Below are positions 38,984 to 47,026 of a DNA stretch of 64,000 nucleotides, piece by piece (the first letter of the stretch is position 1; every line of letters starts with the position of its first letter). The notes under the pieces are model-generated. The model saw nothing but the letters and a program-made list of their open reading frames with translations. It did no database searches and was not told the DNA's origin. This DNA is from JACDAN01 sp963847235. Lineage in GTDB: Bacteria > Actinomycetota > Thermoleophilia > Gaiellales > Gaiellaceae. The translations under genes were made by a program, and so were the position numbers. Location of the stretch: the NCBI GenBank assembly GCA_963847235.1, contig CAWJYU010000004.1:372001-436000 (forward strand). Reading direction: 5' to 3'.

Positions 38984-40048
38984 ATGACGACGGCCGAGAT
39001 CGAGTCCGTCCTCGGTAGCGAGGACTTGCGCAATCTGCTCGAAGTAGCCGAGCAGTCGGGCGCTGTCAGGCACGCCGAGTTGGCGGAGGTCCTCGAGCCA
39101 CTCGATCTGGACGAGCTCGAGCGCGAGGCGCTGCAGCGTGAGCTGGAGCAGCGCGGGATCGATGTCGTCGAGGACGCGCCCCAGCCCGAAAAGGCGCCCG
39201 AAAAGGCGCCCGAGGCGTCACAGGTCGTCTACGAGACGACGACCGACGCGCTCCAGCTGTTCCTGCGCGAGGCCGGCCGGCACCCGCTCCTCACCGCCGC
39301 GCAGGAGGTCGAGCTCGCCAAGCGGATCGAGCGAGGCGACATGCAGGCGAAGCAGCGGATGATCCAGTCGAACCTGCGCCTGGTCGTCTCGATCGCGAAG
39401 AACTACCGGAACCAGGGCCTCCCCTTCCTCGACCTGATCCAGGAAGGGACGCTGGGGCTGATCCGCGCAGTCGAGAAGTTCGACTGGCGCAGGGGCTTCA
39501 AGTTCTCGACGTACGCCACCTGGTGGATCAGGCAGGCAGTGGCCAGGGCGCTTGCGGACAAGGCTCGCACGATCCGGATGCCGGTCCACATCGTCGAGCG
39601 GCTCCAGAAGCTCAACAAGGCCGAGCGGATCCTCTGGACACAACTCGGCCGTGAGCCGACGCTCGAGGAGATCGCCGAGGAGGCGAGCCTCCCCATCGAG
39701 CAGGCGCGGGAGGTCAAGGCGGCCGCCCACGCGTCGACGAGCCTCGACCAGCCGGTCGGCGAGACCGAGGACGCCGTCTTCGGCGATTTCGTCGCCTGCG
39801 GCGGGCCTCAGCCGGACGAGGAAGTCGAGGTCTCGCTCAGGAGCCAGGCTCTCGCCCGCGCTCTGGCGGCGCTCACCGACCGCGAGCGCGCCGTGCTCAT
39901 CTTGCGCTACGGCCTCGACAACACCGAGCCGCGGACACTCGAGGAGATCGGCCGCACCCTGGATCTCACGCGCGAGCGCGTCAGGCAGATCGAGGGGCAC
40001 GCCCTCAAGCGCCTGAGCCGGCTGCACGGGATCGAAAGCGTCGCCTAG
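38984..40048 (+). CDS. RNA polymerase sigma factor, RpoD family
   Basis: 354 residues. After an acidic N-terminal part (about 85 residues) come region 1.2 (DALQLFLREAGRHPLLTAAQ), region 2 (SNLRLVVSIAKNYRNQGLPF, GTLGLIRAVEKFDWRRGFKF, STYATWWIRQAVARALADKA), region 3 and region 4.2 (RTLEEIGRTLDLTRERVRQI). The recognition helices are those of group 1 or 2 sigma factors that read TTGACA/TATAAT-like promoters. ATG 38984 is chosen since the upstream frame is non-coding. It converges on a second sigma-70 gene, leaving 18 bases between their stops. Confidence 0.93.
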   Translation: MTTAEIESVLGSEDLRNLLEVAEQSGAVRHAELAEVLEPLDLDELEREALQRELEQRGIDVVEDAPQPEKAPEKAPEASQVVYETTTDALQLFLREAGRHPLLTAAQEVELAKRIERGDMQAKQRMIQSNLRLVVSIAKNYRNQGLPFLDLIQEGTLGLIRAVEKFDWRRGFKFSTYATWWIRQAVARALADKARTIRMPVHIVERLQKLNKAERILWTQLGREPTLEEIAEEASLPIEQAREVKAAAHASTSLDQPVGETEDAVFGDFVACGGPQPDEEVEVSLRSQALARALAALTDRERAVLILRYGLDNTEPRTLEEIGRTLDLTRERVRQIEGHALKRLSRLHGIESVA

Positions 40049-40064
40049 CGCCCCTGTCGGGGCG
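40049..40064. terminator. short GC hairpin between convergent sigma genes
   Basis: CGCCCC, TGTC loop, GGGGCG: a perfect 6-bp stem in the 18-bp gap between the two stop codons. There is no T tract, so termination is a guess. Confidence 0.4.
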
Positions 40065-40066
40065 AA

Positions 40067-41029
40067 TCAGGCCTCGAGATAGAACTGCAGGCCCGGCGCG
40101 ACCGAGCGGAGCTCGTGCAGGGCGCGCGTTTCCAGCTGGCGTACGCGCTCGCGGGTGACCCCGAGGTCGTTGCCGACCTCTTCGAGTGTCTTCGGCGTGT
40201 GCCCTTCGAGGCCGAAGCGCATCGCCACGACGCGGCGCAGCCGCGGGTCGAGGCGGAGCATCGCCTGGGCCAGCTCGACCGAGCGGAACTGCTTCGCCGT
40301 CTCGTCGTCGGGCCGGTCTGAGTGCGTGTCCTCGATCAGGTCGCCATAGAGGCTCTCACCGTCACCGACGGGCGTCTCGAGGCTGACGGGATCCTCGACG
40401 AGCTCGAAGAGCTGCCGCACACGCTCCTCCGTGAAGCCGCTCTCCTTGGCGATCTCCTCGACCGTCGGGTCGTGGTTGAGCCTCTGCGTGAGCACGCGTC
40501 GGGCGCGCAGGACTTTCCTTGCCTGCTCGGCGACGTGGACGGGCAGGCGGATCGTCCGCCCCTGGTCGGCGAGCGCCCTCGAGACGGCCTGGCGAATCCA
40601 CCACGTCGCGTAGGTCGACAGCTTGAAGCCGAGCTTCCAGTCGAACTTCTCCACCGCCCGGATGAGCCCGAGGTTCCCCTCCTGGATCAGGTCGAGGAGC
40701 GGGACACCTGCCTTCGTGTAGTTGCGCGTGATCGACATGACAAGGCGCAGGTTGCACTCGATGAGCCGGCGCTTGGCAGCCTCGTCACCCGCATCCTTGC
40801 GGCGTGCGAGCTCGCGCTCTTCCTCCACGCTGAGCAGCGGACCGCCGCCGATCTGCCGCACGTACAGCTTGAGCGGATCGGACAGCGGCGTGCCGTCGTC
40901 GGTCTTCCCTGCCGGCTCCTCGCGCTCCTTCGGTTCGGTAGTGTCGAGTTCGCCTGCGCCGGGTAGCACCTCGAGATGAGGCACAAGGGTCTCTTGGACA
41001 TCGGGCTCAGGAAGGCGCCGCGGCTCCAC
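40067..41029 (-). CDS. RNA polymerase sigma factor, RpoD-like (group 1/2)
   Basis: 320 residues with region 1.2 (DPLKLYVRQIGGGPLLSVEE), region 2 (CNLRLVMSITRNYTKAGVPL, GNLGLIRAVEKFDWKLGFKL, STYATWWIRQAVSRALADQG), region 3 and 4.2 (KTLEEVGNDLGVTRERVRQL). It lacks a long region 1.1. It is related to but clearly distinct from the convergent gene at 38984, so one is likely the housekeeping factor and the other an alternative group 2 factor; which is which cannot be told here. ATG 41029, divergent from the amidotransferase gene. Confidence 0.93.
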   Translation of the reverse strand: MEPRRLPEPDVQETLVPHLEVLPGAGELDTTEPKEREEPAGKTDDGTPLSDPLKLYVRQIGGGPLLSVEEERELARRKDAGDEAAKRRLIECNLRLVMSITRNYTKAGVPLLDLIQEGNLGLIRAVEKFDWKLGFKLSTYATWWIRQAVSRALADQGRTIRLPVHVAEQARKVLRARRVLTQRLNHDPTVEEIAKESGFTEERVRQLFELVEDPVSLETPVGDGESLYGDLIEDTHSDRPDDETAKQFRSVELAQAMLRLDPRLRRVVAMRFGLEGHTPKTLEEVGNDLGVTRERVRQLETRALHELRSVAPGLQFYLEA

Positions 41030-41140
41030 GTGGGTTGTATCGGCGGCGCACCACTCGGGTCGGATTCCCCCAATCGAGGGAGGGGCGTTGTGAACGTGCT
41101 AACCGAAGGAGATCGGAGACGTCACACGAAGGTGGGGTCG

Positions 41141-41146
41141 TAAGAT
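41141..41146 (+). promoter_or_regulatory. -10 hexamer TAAGAT for a leaderless start
   Basis: TAAGAT ends 6 nt before the ATG at 41153 (spacer CTATTT) and there is no Shine-Dalgarno. Same geometry as at 1323, 14744 and 24117. Confidence 0.55.
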
Positions 41147-41152
41147 CTATTT

Positions 41153-41944
41153 ATGTGTGGTATTGCCGGATACAGCCTGAAGCCTGATGCCGAGATCGAT
41201 CGGACGCTCGCGGCTCAGGCCCTGCTCGCCGGCATAGCGGAGCGCGGAGCCGACGCCGTCGGGTATGCGCACCGGTCGACCGGTGAGGCGGTCTTGGTGC
41301 ACAAGCAGCGCTCGGGCGCGAGCGAGCTCCTCACGGAGCTGACCGTCCCGGACGAGTCCGTCGAGGTTCTGCTCCACGTCCGCGACTACACAAAGGGCCA
41401 CCCCACCATCGAGGCCAACAATCACCCCGTCCGCCACGGACGGGTCGTCGGCGTCCACAACGGGATCATCCTCAACGACGAGGAGATCTTCGACCGCCAC
41501 GGCTTCGAGCGGAACGAGCCTTCGATGACCGTTGACACCGAGGCGATCTTCGCGCTCGTCCAGGAGTTCGGCCCGTGGGGCCAGACGCTCGAGCAGCTTC
41601 GCGGCTCGATGGCCACCGCCTGGGTCGACGAGCGGGAGCGAGGCGCGGTCTACCTCGCCCGTGGCGTCGGCAGGCCGCTCTGGACGGGTGAGTCCCGCAG
41701 CGAGGGCATCTTCTTCGCCTCCACGAAGCGCGCGCTGGAGGTCTCCGAGCGCTTCCTCGGGCTCGAGCTCCGCAAGCGCGAGCTGTCGGAGGGCACGATC
41801 CTCACCCTCGAGGGCGGACGGCTCGCCTGCAAAGAGCGCTTTCGCCCCGACCGCGGCTTTACCGAGCAGCCCCTCCCCGCGGTGCGCGCGCCGGGCGAGC
41901 GTGAGTCCTGCTTGCGGTTGCTGACCGCGCTCGCGTCGCTCTAG
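41153..41944 (+). CDS. class II glutamine amidotransferase domain protein
   Basis: 263 residues. The N-terminal nucleophile cysteine is at position 2 (CGIAGYSLKP), followed by AERGADAVGYAHRS, HVRDYTKGHPTIEANNHPVR with the substrate-binding motifs, GVHNGIILNDEEIFDRH and ATAWVDERERGAVYLARGVG. This is an Ntn-hydrolase glutaminase domain as in GlmS, but the sugar isomerase domain is absent, so it may be a stand-alone amidohydrolase or need a partner. The last 86 bases overlap the convergent gene at 41859. Product unknown. Confidence 0.8.
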   Translation: MCGIAGYSLKPDAEIDRTLAAQALLAGIAERGADAVGYAHRSTGEAVLVHKQRSGASELLTELTVPDESVEVLLHVRDYTKGHPTIEANNHPVRHGRVVGVHNGIILNDEEIFDRHGFERNEPSMTVDTEAIFALVQEFGPWGQTLEQLRGSMATAWVDERERGAVYLARGVGRPLWTGESRSEGIFFASTKRALEVSERFLGLELRKRELSEGTILTLEGGRLACKERFRPDRGFTEQPLPAVRAPGERESCLRLLTALASL

Positions 41945-42632
41945 GCTTCTTCGAGACACGGCCGTCCGGCGAGACGTCGTAACCGTCCTCGAGCAGCCGC
42001 TCGCGGATCAAGTACTGGAACGTCGACCAGGCGCCACGGCGGACGTCGAACATGCGATAGATCTGCCACTCGGTCAGCAGGGAGCCGTCCTCCTTTCTCG
42101 CCGCTCCCCACTCCTGGAACTTCGGGAGCCGGCCGAGCTTCAGTGCGACGGCGCAGCCCTGGTCGATCGCGCGCTCCAGCCGCTCCTCCCCGACCGGGAC
42201 GTCGAAACCCGCTTCGCGGAGCGCGGTCGTGAATGAGCCGAAGGTGTGCCAATAGAGCGACTTCGAAGGCATCGAGCCGCGGTGCTCGTCCAGGTCGCGG
42301 GCCGTCGGCGTCCGCCCGAGCCGCTCCCCCAGCTCTCGGAGCAGCTGCAGCAGCTCCTCTTTCGTCGCGAAGCGCCTGGGAACGAGGCCGGCGGCGCGCT
42401 TCGCGGCATTCCAGCTGCCGAAGTGCTCGATCACCGTCTGCGGATGCACCGTCGTCTGCTCGTCGGCGGCGAACTCGCGCATCGACGGCGAACGGCCCAG
42501 GCGCCGGGCTGACTCCTGAAGCTGGTTGACGATGTCCTCGTCGGTATAGCGCTTGCGAATCCCAGCCTGGAACTGGGCGAGAGCGTCTCGGTCGAGGGAC
42601 TCGAGCAGCTCGCGGGCGGGCCGTCGAGCCAT
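41859..42632 (-). CDS. protein with homing-endonuclease-associated repeats
   Basis: 257 residues from ATG 42632. Two helical repeats of about 50 residues are evident: SARRLGRSPSMREFAADEQT ending in FGSWNAAKRAAGL, and LGERLGRTPTARDLDEHRGS ending in FGSFTTALREAGF. They match the HNH-associated or homing-endonuclease-associated repeat that binds DNA. No HNH or LAGLIDADG nuclease motif is present. The C-terminal 30 residues are Arg/Ala/Pro-rich and lie over the amidotransferase 3' end. A clear promoter precedes it. Confidence 0.65.
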   Translation of the reverse strand: MARRPARELLESLDRDALAQFQAGIRKRYTDEDIVNQLQESARRLGRSPSMREFAADEQTTVHPQTVIEHFGSWNAAKRAAGLVPRRFATKEELLQLLRELGERLGRTPTARDLDEHRGSMPSKSLYWHTFGSFTTALREAGFDVPVGEERLERAIDQGCAVALKLGRLPKFQEWGAARKEDGSLLTEWQIYRMFDVRRGAWSTFQYLIRERLLEDGYDVSPDGRVSKKPRATRARSATASRTHARPARAPRGGAAR

Positions 42633-42639
42633 GGCAAGA

Positions 42640-42667
42640 AGGATAGAGCAAACTCGCCCATTTGCAA
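42640..42667 (-). promoter_or_regulatory. promoter TTGCAA-N16-TATCCT with leaderless ATG
   Basis: -35 at 42667-42662, -10 at 42645-42640, and the ATG of the repeat protein is 7 bases beyond the -10. The -35 is the same TTGCAA as in the RNA promoters at 37472. Confidence 0.6.
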
Positions 42668-42743
42668 GAGCGGGCGAGCAGCGGCGGCGCCGCGCCCGGG
42701 GCCCTCTCGGTATCGATCTCGCTCCGGTGCGTATCCACAAACC

Positions 42744-42753
42744 GGTGATCACC
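42744..42753. promoter_or_regulatory. palindrome GGTGATCACC upstream of a secreted protein gene
   Basis: A perfect 10-bp palindrome, embedded in the longer AAACC/GGTTT-like symmetry, 14 bases before the ATG at 42767. A DnaA-like 9-mer GTATCCACA is at 42731-42739. The position fits a repressor site on the downstream gene. Confidence 0.3.
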
Positions 42754-42766
42754 GTTTACACAACGA

Positions 42767-44116
42767 ATGCGGCGATTGAGCGTCTTGTGCGTCTTGTTGT
42801 TCGCAGCGGCGGCCCTTCTTGTCGGGGCGCCGGCCGGTGCGTCTGCCGACCGCCAGCTCGGTATCCAGTCGTCCCCGCAGGCGCTGCCGCCGCCCCCGCC
42901 GCCACCTCCTCTGCCTCCGCCACCTCCTCTGCCTCCGCCACCACCGCTTCCGCCACCTCCACCGCTTCCGCCTCCGCCGCCTCCGCCACCGCTTCCGCCG
43001 CCTCCACCGCTTCCGCCTCCACCTCCTCCGCCGAAGCTGCCGCCGCCCCCGCCGCTTCCGCCTCCACCTCCTCCGCCGAAGCTGCCGCCGCCGCCCCCTC
43101 CGCCCAACCTGCCTCCGGCTCCACCTCTGCCCAACCTGCCGCCTCCACCTCCGCCGGCAGCCGCTCCAACCCTGACGACGCCCTCCGTCTCGACCCGGAC
43201 GACATCGAGCCCGGGCACTCCGACGTCGACAACGGGGAGCGGGCAAACACCGTTGATCCCGGCGCTGGGCGGATTGAGCAGCGGGCCGGGAGCCGTGAGC
43301 TCGGCCGGTACGGGAAGCACGCAGGGAGCGACAGGAGGGGCGGGGCCAGCTACTGCCGGCAGCGCAGCCGCAGGGTCGGTCGGGCCGTTCACGCTCGCGG
43401 CTGCCAATTGCCCGCCTGAGCCGAAACCGTGTGAGGGCGCCGCGACGCGAAGCCCTGTTCGCGCCTCCCGGACAGTGGTGCGGCCGGGTCGCCGGAACGG
43501 TGGGACGATGCTGATCTTCCGGCTGACGAAGCCGGCCGTCCTTCGGGTCACGATCGTCCGAGTCTTCCCCTCGTGCGAGCGGATCGGCAGCTTCAGCGTC
43601 CGAGCCCACGCGGGCGTGAACCGCATTCGGTTCCGCGGCCGGTTTCGCGGACGAGCCCTCCCCGTGGGCGGCTATCGACTCGTCGTGCGCGCTCGGGGAG
43701 CCGAGCGTGCCGCCGCTGCAGTTCCGATCGTGATCGCCCGAGGCCAGGCGTCGCGGGCCGCGCTGGACACGGCGCGAACCGGGAGCACGTGCAGCGAGCA
43801 GATCGCCGAGATCGGCTTCGTCTCGGCCGTCGGCCACGACGACACGCAGAGCGGCAGTGGCGGCGGGCGCATCGGCCGGCCAGCGGATCCCGTGGTCGGC
43901 GCTGCCGGTGCGCTGGTCGGCGCTGCCGGCGCGGTGGCCGGAGCAGGAAGGGATCTGCTCGGCGAGGCCACCGGCGCGCTCGGTGTCGAAGACCGTCCGC
44001 TCGGCGATCCTTTCGTCTTGACGCTCATCGGCGTGCTCCTGATCGTCATTTGCCTGCTCGCGACGATGCTGCTCGCGCAGATCGTCCGCGCGCGCGACGC
44101 GCTCCACGGGCGCTGA
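42767..44116 (+). CDS. polyproline-rich secreted, C-terminally anchored protein
   Basis: 449 residues. A signal peptide (RRLSVLCVLLFAAAALLVGA, cleaved near AGASA) is followed by about 95 residues made almost only of Pro with Leu, Lys or Asn spacers. Next come a Ser/Thr/Gly linker, a beta-rich domain with ANCPPEPKPCEG, MLIFRLTKPAVLRVTIVRVF and GGYRLVVRARG (Ig-like), a Gly/Ala linker and a terminal membrane span (FVLTLIGVLLIVICLLATML) with a basic end. The proline rod probably crosses the cell wall. Translation of such runs needs EF-P. No catalytic motif. It is just upstream of murT-gatD. Confidence 0.75.
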   Translation: MRRLSVLCVLLFAAAALLVGAPAGASADRQLGIQSSPQALPPPPPPPPLPPPPPLPPPPPLPPPPPLPPPPPPPPLPPPPPLPPPPPPPKLPPPPPLPPPPPPPKLPPPPPPPNLPPAPPLPNLPPPPPPAAAPTLTTPSVSTRTTSSPGTPTSTTGSGQTPLIPALGGLSSGPGAVSSAGTGSTQGATGGAGPATAGSAAAGSVGPFTLAAANCPPEPKPCEGAATRSPVRASRTVVRPGRRNGGTMLIFRLTKPAVLRVTIVRVFPSCERIGSFSVRAHAGVNRIRFRGRFRGRALPVGGYRLVVRARGAERAAAAVPIVIARGQASRAALDTARTGSTCSEQIAEIGFVSAVGHDDTQSGSGGGRIGRPADPVVGAAGALVGAAGAVAGAGRDLLGEATGALGVEDRPLGDPFVLTLIGVLLIVICLLATMLLAQIVRARDALHGR

Positions 44117-44183
44117 TCGCTCTCCGCGACGCCGCGAGGAGCGGCGAGCTGTCTCGTCCTCGGACGAGTTACCCTCAGGTGCG

Positions 44184-45557
44184 ATGCGCCCTCGCCTGCC
44201 GCTCGCAGCCGGCGTCGCAGCCGCGCGCGCGGCCGGACGCCTCTCCCGCATCGCCGGCGCCGGCGGCGGGACGACGATCCCCGGAAAGCTGCTGAACGTC
44301 CTCGATCCGAGCGCCGTCGGTCGGCTGGCGTCGAGGTTGCCGCGCGGCTCGGCCATCGTCTCGGCCACGAACGGAAAGACGACGACCGCGGCGATGGTGG
44401 CGGAGATCCTGTCGCCCCAGTTGCGGCTCGCGCACAACAGCGCCGGCGCCAACCTCCTCTCGGGCGTAGCGTCGACGCTGCTGTCGGCGAACGGCGCGGA
44501 CCTGGGGCTGTTCGAGGTCGACGAGGCGGCGCTGCCCGACGTCGCGCGCCGGGTGCGGCCGCGGGCGCTCTGCCTCGGGAACCTCTTTCGCGATCAACTG
44601 GACCGCTACGGCGAGCTCGAGCTGGTGGCCGAGCGTTGGCGCGGAATGGTCGGCGAGCTCGATGCGGACGCCTTCGTGGTCGCGAACGCCGACGATCCGC
44701 AGGTCGGGGACCTGGCCCGGGACCGGCGCGGCGTCCTCTTCGGCGTGGACGACCCGCGGCATGGCTCGTCCGGCCTTCAGCACGCAGCGGACTCCAAGTG
44801 GTGCATCCGCTGCGGGACGCCCTATGAGTACTCGGCGGCATACGTCGGACACCTCGGGGACTACCGCTGTCCCGCCTGCGGCCATGCGCGGCCGTCGCTT
44901 GATCTCGCCGCCCGGGCGATCGAGCTCGACGGGCTGGAGTCGGTCTCGTTCGATCTCGTGGACCGGGGCGGCTCGATGCGCATTCGCTTGCCGCTTCCGG
45001 GCCTCTACAACGTCTACAACGCGCTCGCAGCCGCGGCGCTCGCCGGCGTCCTCGGCGCCTCGCGCGAGGAGATCCGCTCAGGGCTCGAGCGGTTCAGCGC
45101 CGCTTTCGGCCGCTTCGAGCGGATTCCGGTCGGGCAGCGGACCCTGCTGATGCTCCTGATCAAGAACCCGGCAGGCGCGAACGAGGTGGTGCGAACCCTT
45201 GTCGCCGGCAGAGCGCCCAGCCTCGCCGTGATCGCGCTCAACGACGCGATCGCCGACGGGCGGGACGTCTCCTGGATCTGGGACGTCGACTTCGAGCCAC
45301 TGCTGGAGCGACTCGAGCGCGTGGTTGCGACGGGCGAGCGCGCGGCCGAGCTTGCGTTGCGCTGTAAGTACGCAGGCTTTCCGGAGGACGGGATCGAGGT
45401 CGTTCCGGAGTTGGAAACGGCGCTCGACCGTGGGCTGGAGCTGACTCCGGTCGGCGGGGAGCTATGCGTCCTCCCCACCTATACGGCGATGCTGCGCCTG
45501 CGCGGGATCGTGGCAGAGCGCGGCTACGTGAAGCCGTACTGGGAGCGGGCGGCGTGA
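44184..45557 (+). CDS. murT: lipid II isoglutaminyl synthase, MurT subunit
   Basis: With GatD, MurT amidates the D-Glu of lipid II to D-isoglutamine. The 457-residue Mur-ligase-like protein has the ATP motif IVSATNGKTTTAAMVAEIL, AHNSAGANLLSGVASTLL, LFEVDEAALPDV, a four-cysteine zinc ribbon (WCIRCGTPY and YRCPACGHARP), a LPLPGLYNVYNALAAAAL block and a C-terminal DUF1727 region (LLIKNPAGANEVVRTL, DVSWIWDVDFE). ATG 44184 follows TACCCT by 8 bases. The stop overlaps gatD by GTGA. Confidence 0.93.
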   Translation: MRPRLPLAAGVAAARAAGRLSRIAGAGGGTTIPGKLLNVLDPSAVGRLASRLPRGSAIVSATNGKTTTAAMVAEILSPQLRLAHNSAGANLLSGVASTLLSANGADLGLFEVDEAALPDVARRVRPRALCLGNLFRDQLDRYGELELVAERWRGMVGELDADAFVVANADDPQVGDLARDRRGVLFGVDDPRHGSSGLQHAADSKWCIRCGTPYEYSAAYVGHLGDYRCPACGHARPSLDLAARAIELDGLESVSFDLVDRGGSMRIRLPLPGLYNVYNALAAAALAGVLGASREEIRSGLERFSAAFGRFERIPVGQRTLLMLLIKNPAGANEVVRTLVAGRAPSLAVIALNDAIADGRDVSWIWDVDFEPLLERLERVVATGERAAELALRCKYAGFPEDGIEVVPELETALDRGLELTPVGGELCVLPTYTAMLRLRGIVAERGYVKPYWERAA

Positions 45558-46312
45558 CGATCCGCGTCGGGCACCTCTACCCCGACTACCTGAACATCTA
45601 CGCGGACCGCGGCAACATCGCCGTGTTCTCGCGGCGGGCGTCCTGGCGAGGGCACGAGCTCGAGGTACAGGCGATCGGAATTGGCGACACGGTGGAGCCG
45701 GGGGCTCACGACCTGCTGTACGTCGGCGGAGGGCAGGATCGCGAGCAGGCGCTGGTCGCACCTGACATCGAGGGCAAGAGCGAGGCGCTTCGGGAGGCGG
45801 TCGCCGGCGGCGCGGCCATGCTCGCCGTTTGTGGCGGCTACCAGCTTCTGGGGCGCTTCTACCGCGACCGGTCGGGCGCGGAGCTTCCGGGCGCCGGCGT
45901 CCTGCCTCTCCATACCTTGGCCGGCGAGCGTCGGATGATCGGCGACGTCCTGCTCGAGTGCGAGCTTGAGCCCGGTGTGCGGCAGACGATCGCCGGGTTC
46001 GAGAATCACGCCGGGCGCACGATCCTCGAGGACGGCGCCGAGCCGCTCGGCCGCGTCGTGGCAGGGTTCGGAAACGACGGTGAGAGCGGGTTCGAGGGCT
46101 GCCGCGCCGGCCGCGTCGTCGGCACCTATCTCCACGGGCCGCTCCTGCCGCGAAACCCGTGGCTCGCCGACTGGCTCCTCGCGCAGGCTCTCGCTCACCG
46201 AACCGGCGGCGAGCCGCCGGTCTTCGAGCCGCTGGCCGACGAGCTCGAAGACGAGGCCCATTCTGTCGCGGCCACCCGGGCGAGGTCCCGTGGGGGCCGG
46301 GGCGCCAGGTAG
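45554..46312 (+). CDS. gatD: lipid II isoglutaminyl synthase, glutaminase subunit GatD
   Basis: GatD frees ammonia from glutamine for MurT. The 252-residue class I GATase-like protein has IRVGHLYPDYLNIYADRGN, LLYVGGGQDREQAL, the nucleophile in MLAVCGGYQLLG, GFENHAGRTILE and the catalytic-His segment VVGTYLHGPLLPRNPWLADW. The C-terminal 25 residues are an Arg/Gly-rich tail. Coupled to murT. It converges on the Nudix gene, with 82 bases between stops and no clear terminator in them. Confidence 0.93.
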   Translation: MTIRVGHLYPDYLNIYADRGNIAVFSRRASWRGHELEVQAIGIGDTVEPGAHDLLYVGGGQDREQALVAPDIEGKSEALREAVAGGAAMLAVCGGYQLLGRFYRDRSGAELPGAGVLPLHTLAGERRMIGDVLLECELEPGVRQTIAGFENHAGRTILEDGAEPLGRVVAGFGNDGESGFEGCRAGRVVGTYLHGPLLPRNPWLADWLLAQALAHRTGGEPPVFEPLADELEDEAHSVAATRARSRGGRGAR

Positions 46313-46394
46313 CCCAACCTCCTCCCCACCGCAATCGTATTTTGATCCAGCGCGCGGGTGGGGCACGCGTGTGTGCCGAGTGTGCGCAGGTGTG

Positions 46395-46853
46395 TCACGG
46401 AACCCACAACGGGCCGAGGTAGACGACGGGATCACCCGGCCGCCAGCGCGTCAGGAACCGCTGGATCGGCGGGTGGAGGACGATCTCCTCGAGCTCGGCC
46501 ACCGCGAAGAGCCGATGACCCCTGACGGCCGCGTCCTGCGAGGTCGCGGCTTCGAGCGACCGGTCGCCGAGATCCCCGGCGAAGATGATGTGGACGACGT
46601 GCTTCGCCGCGAAGCTCTTCTGCGGCGCGATCGAGTCCACGATCGCCACGGGGCCCTCGACCGGAACGTCCTCACCGAGCCCGATCTCCTCCTGGAGCTC
46701 GCGATGGAGGGCGTCGACGAGGCTCTCGCCGGAGTTCACCCCGCCGCCGGGCAGGAGCCAGTACTCCTTCCCGTGTTTTTCGTGCCGGCACAGCAGCAGC
46801 CGCTCGCTCCGGCGGAGGATCGCCGACACCCGGATCCGAGGCTCGGCGCCCAA
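46395..46853 (-). CDS. Nudix hydrolase
   Basis: About 152 residues. The Nudix box is complete: GGGVNSGESLVDALHRELQE followed by EIGL. Nearby blocks are IRVSAILRRSERLLLCRHEK and YWLLPGG. Nudix enzymes hydrolyse nucleoside diphosphate derivatives; the substrate is unknown. TTG 46853 is preferred: the protein homology starts at GAEPRIRVSAI and an AAGGGG Shine-Dalgarno lies 8 bases upstream, inside the arm of the long hairpin. An upstream ATG at 46919 would put the N-terminus in the hairpin. Downstream of dut on the same strand. Confidence 0.8.
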   Translation of the reverse strand: MGAEPRIRVSAILRRSERLLLCRHEKHGKEYWLLPGGGVNSGESLVDALHRELQEEIGLGEDVPVEGPVAIVDSIAPQKSFAAKHVVHIIFAGDLGDRSLEAATSQDAAVRGHRLFAVAELEEIVLHPPIQRFLTRWRPGDPVVYLGPLWVP

Positions 46854-46857
46854 GCCT

Positions 46858-47021
46858 AATGCCCCTTCAGGTGATGCTGCCCCGCGTCTGGGTCGCGAGC
46901 ACCAAGCCAGAGCGCGCACTCGGCCGAGCGCAGGCTAGGCAGCCTGGGCGAGGTCGAGGGTCGGCTCTGGCGCTGCGTGATCGCGGGCCAGAAGCAGGCG
47001 TGTATCGCCTGGAGGGGCATT
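46858..47021. repeat. 164-bp long-hairpin repeat, family sharing TGCCCCTCCAGGC ends
   Basis: The two halves are imperfect inverted repeats over nearly their full length: AATGCCCCTTCAGGTGAT against AATGCCCCTCCAGGCGAT at the ends, TCTGGGTCGCGA against TCTGGCCCGCGA inside, GCCAGAGC in both, and GGCT-AGGC-AGCC at the tip. The ends match the 57-bp hairpin at 9856-9912. It fills the dut-Nudix gap, and its left arm supplies the likely ribosome binding site of the Nudix gene. Confidence 0.75.
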
Positions 47022-47026
47022 CAGTC

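Noticed and set aside
42860..43190. Proline codon run as a DNA satellite without coding role
   Set aside because: Frame is kept throughout, with a signal peptide before it and a structured domain and anchor after it, so it is coding.
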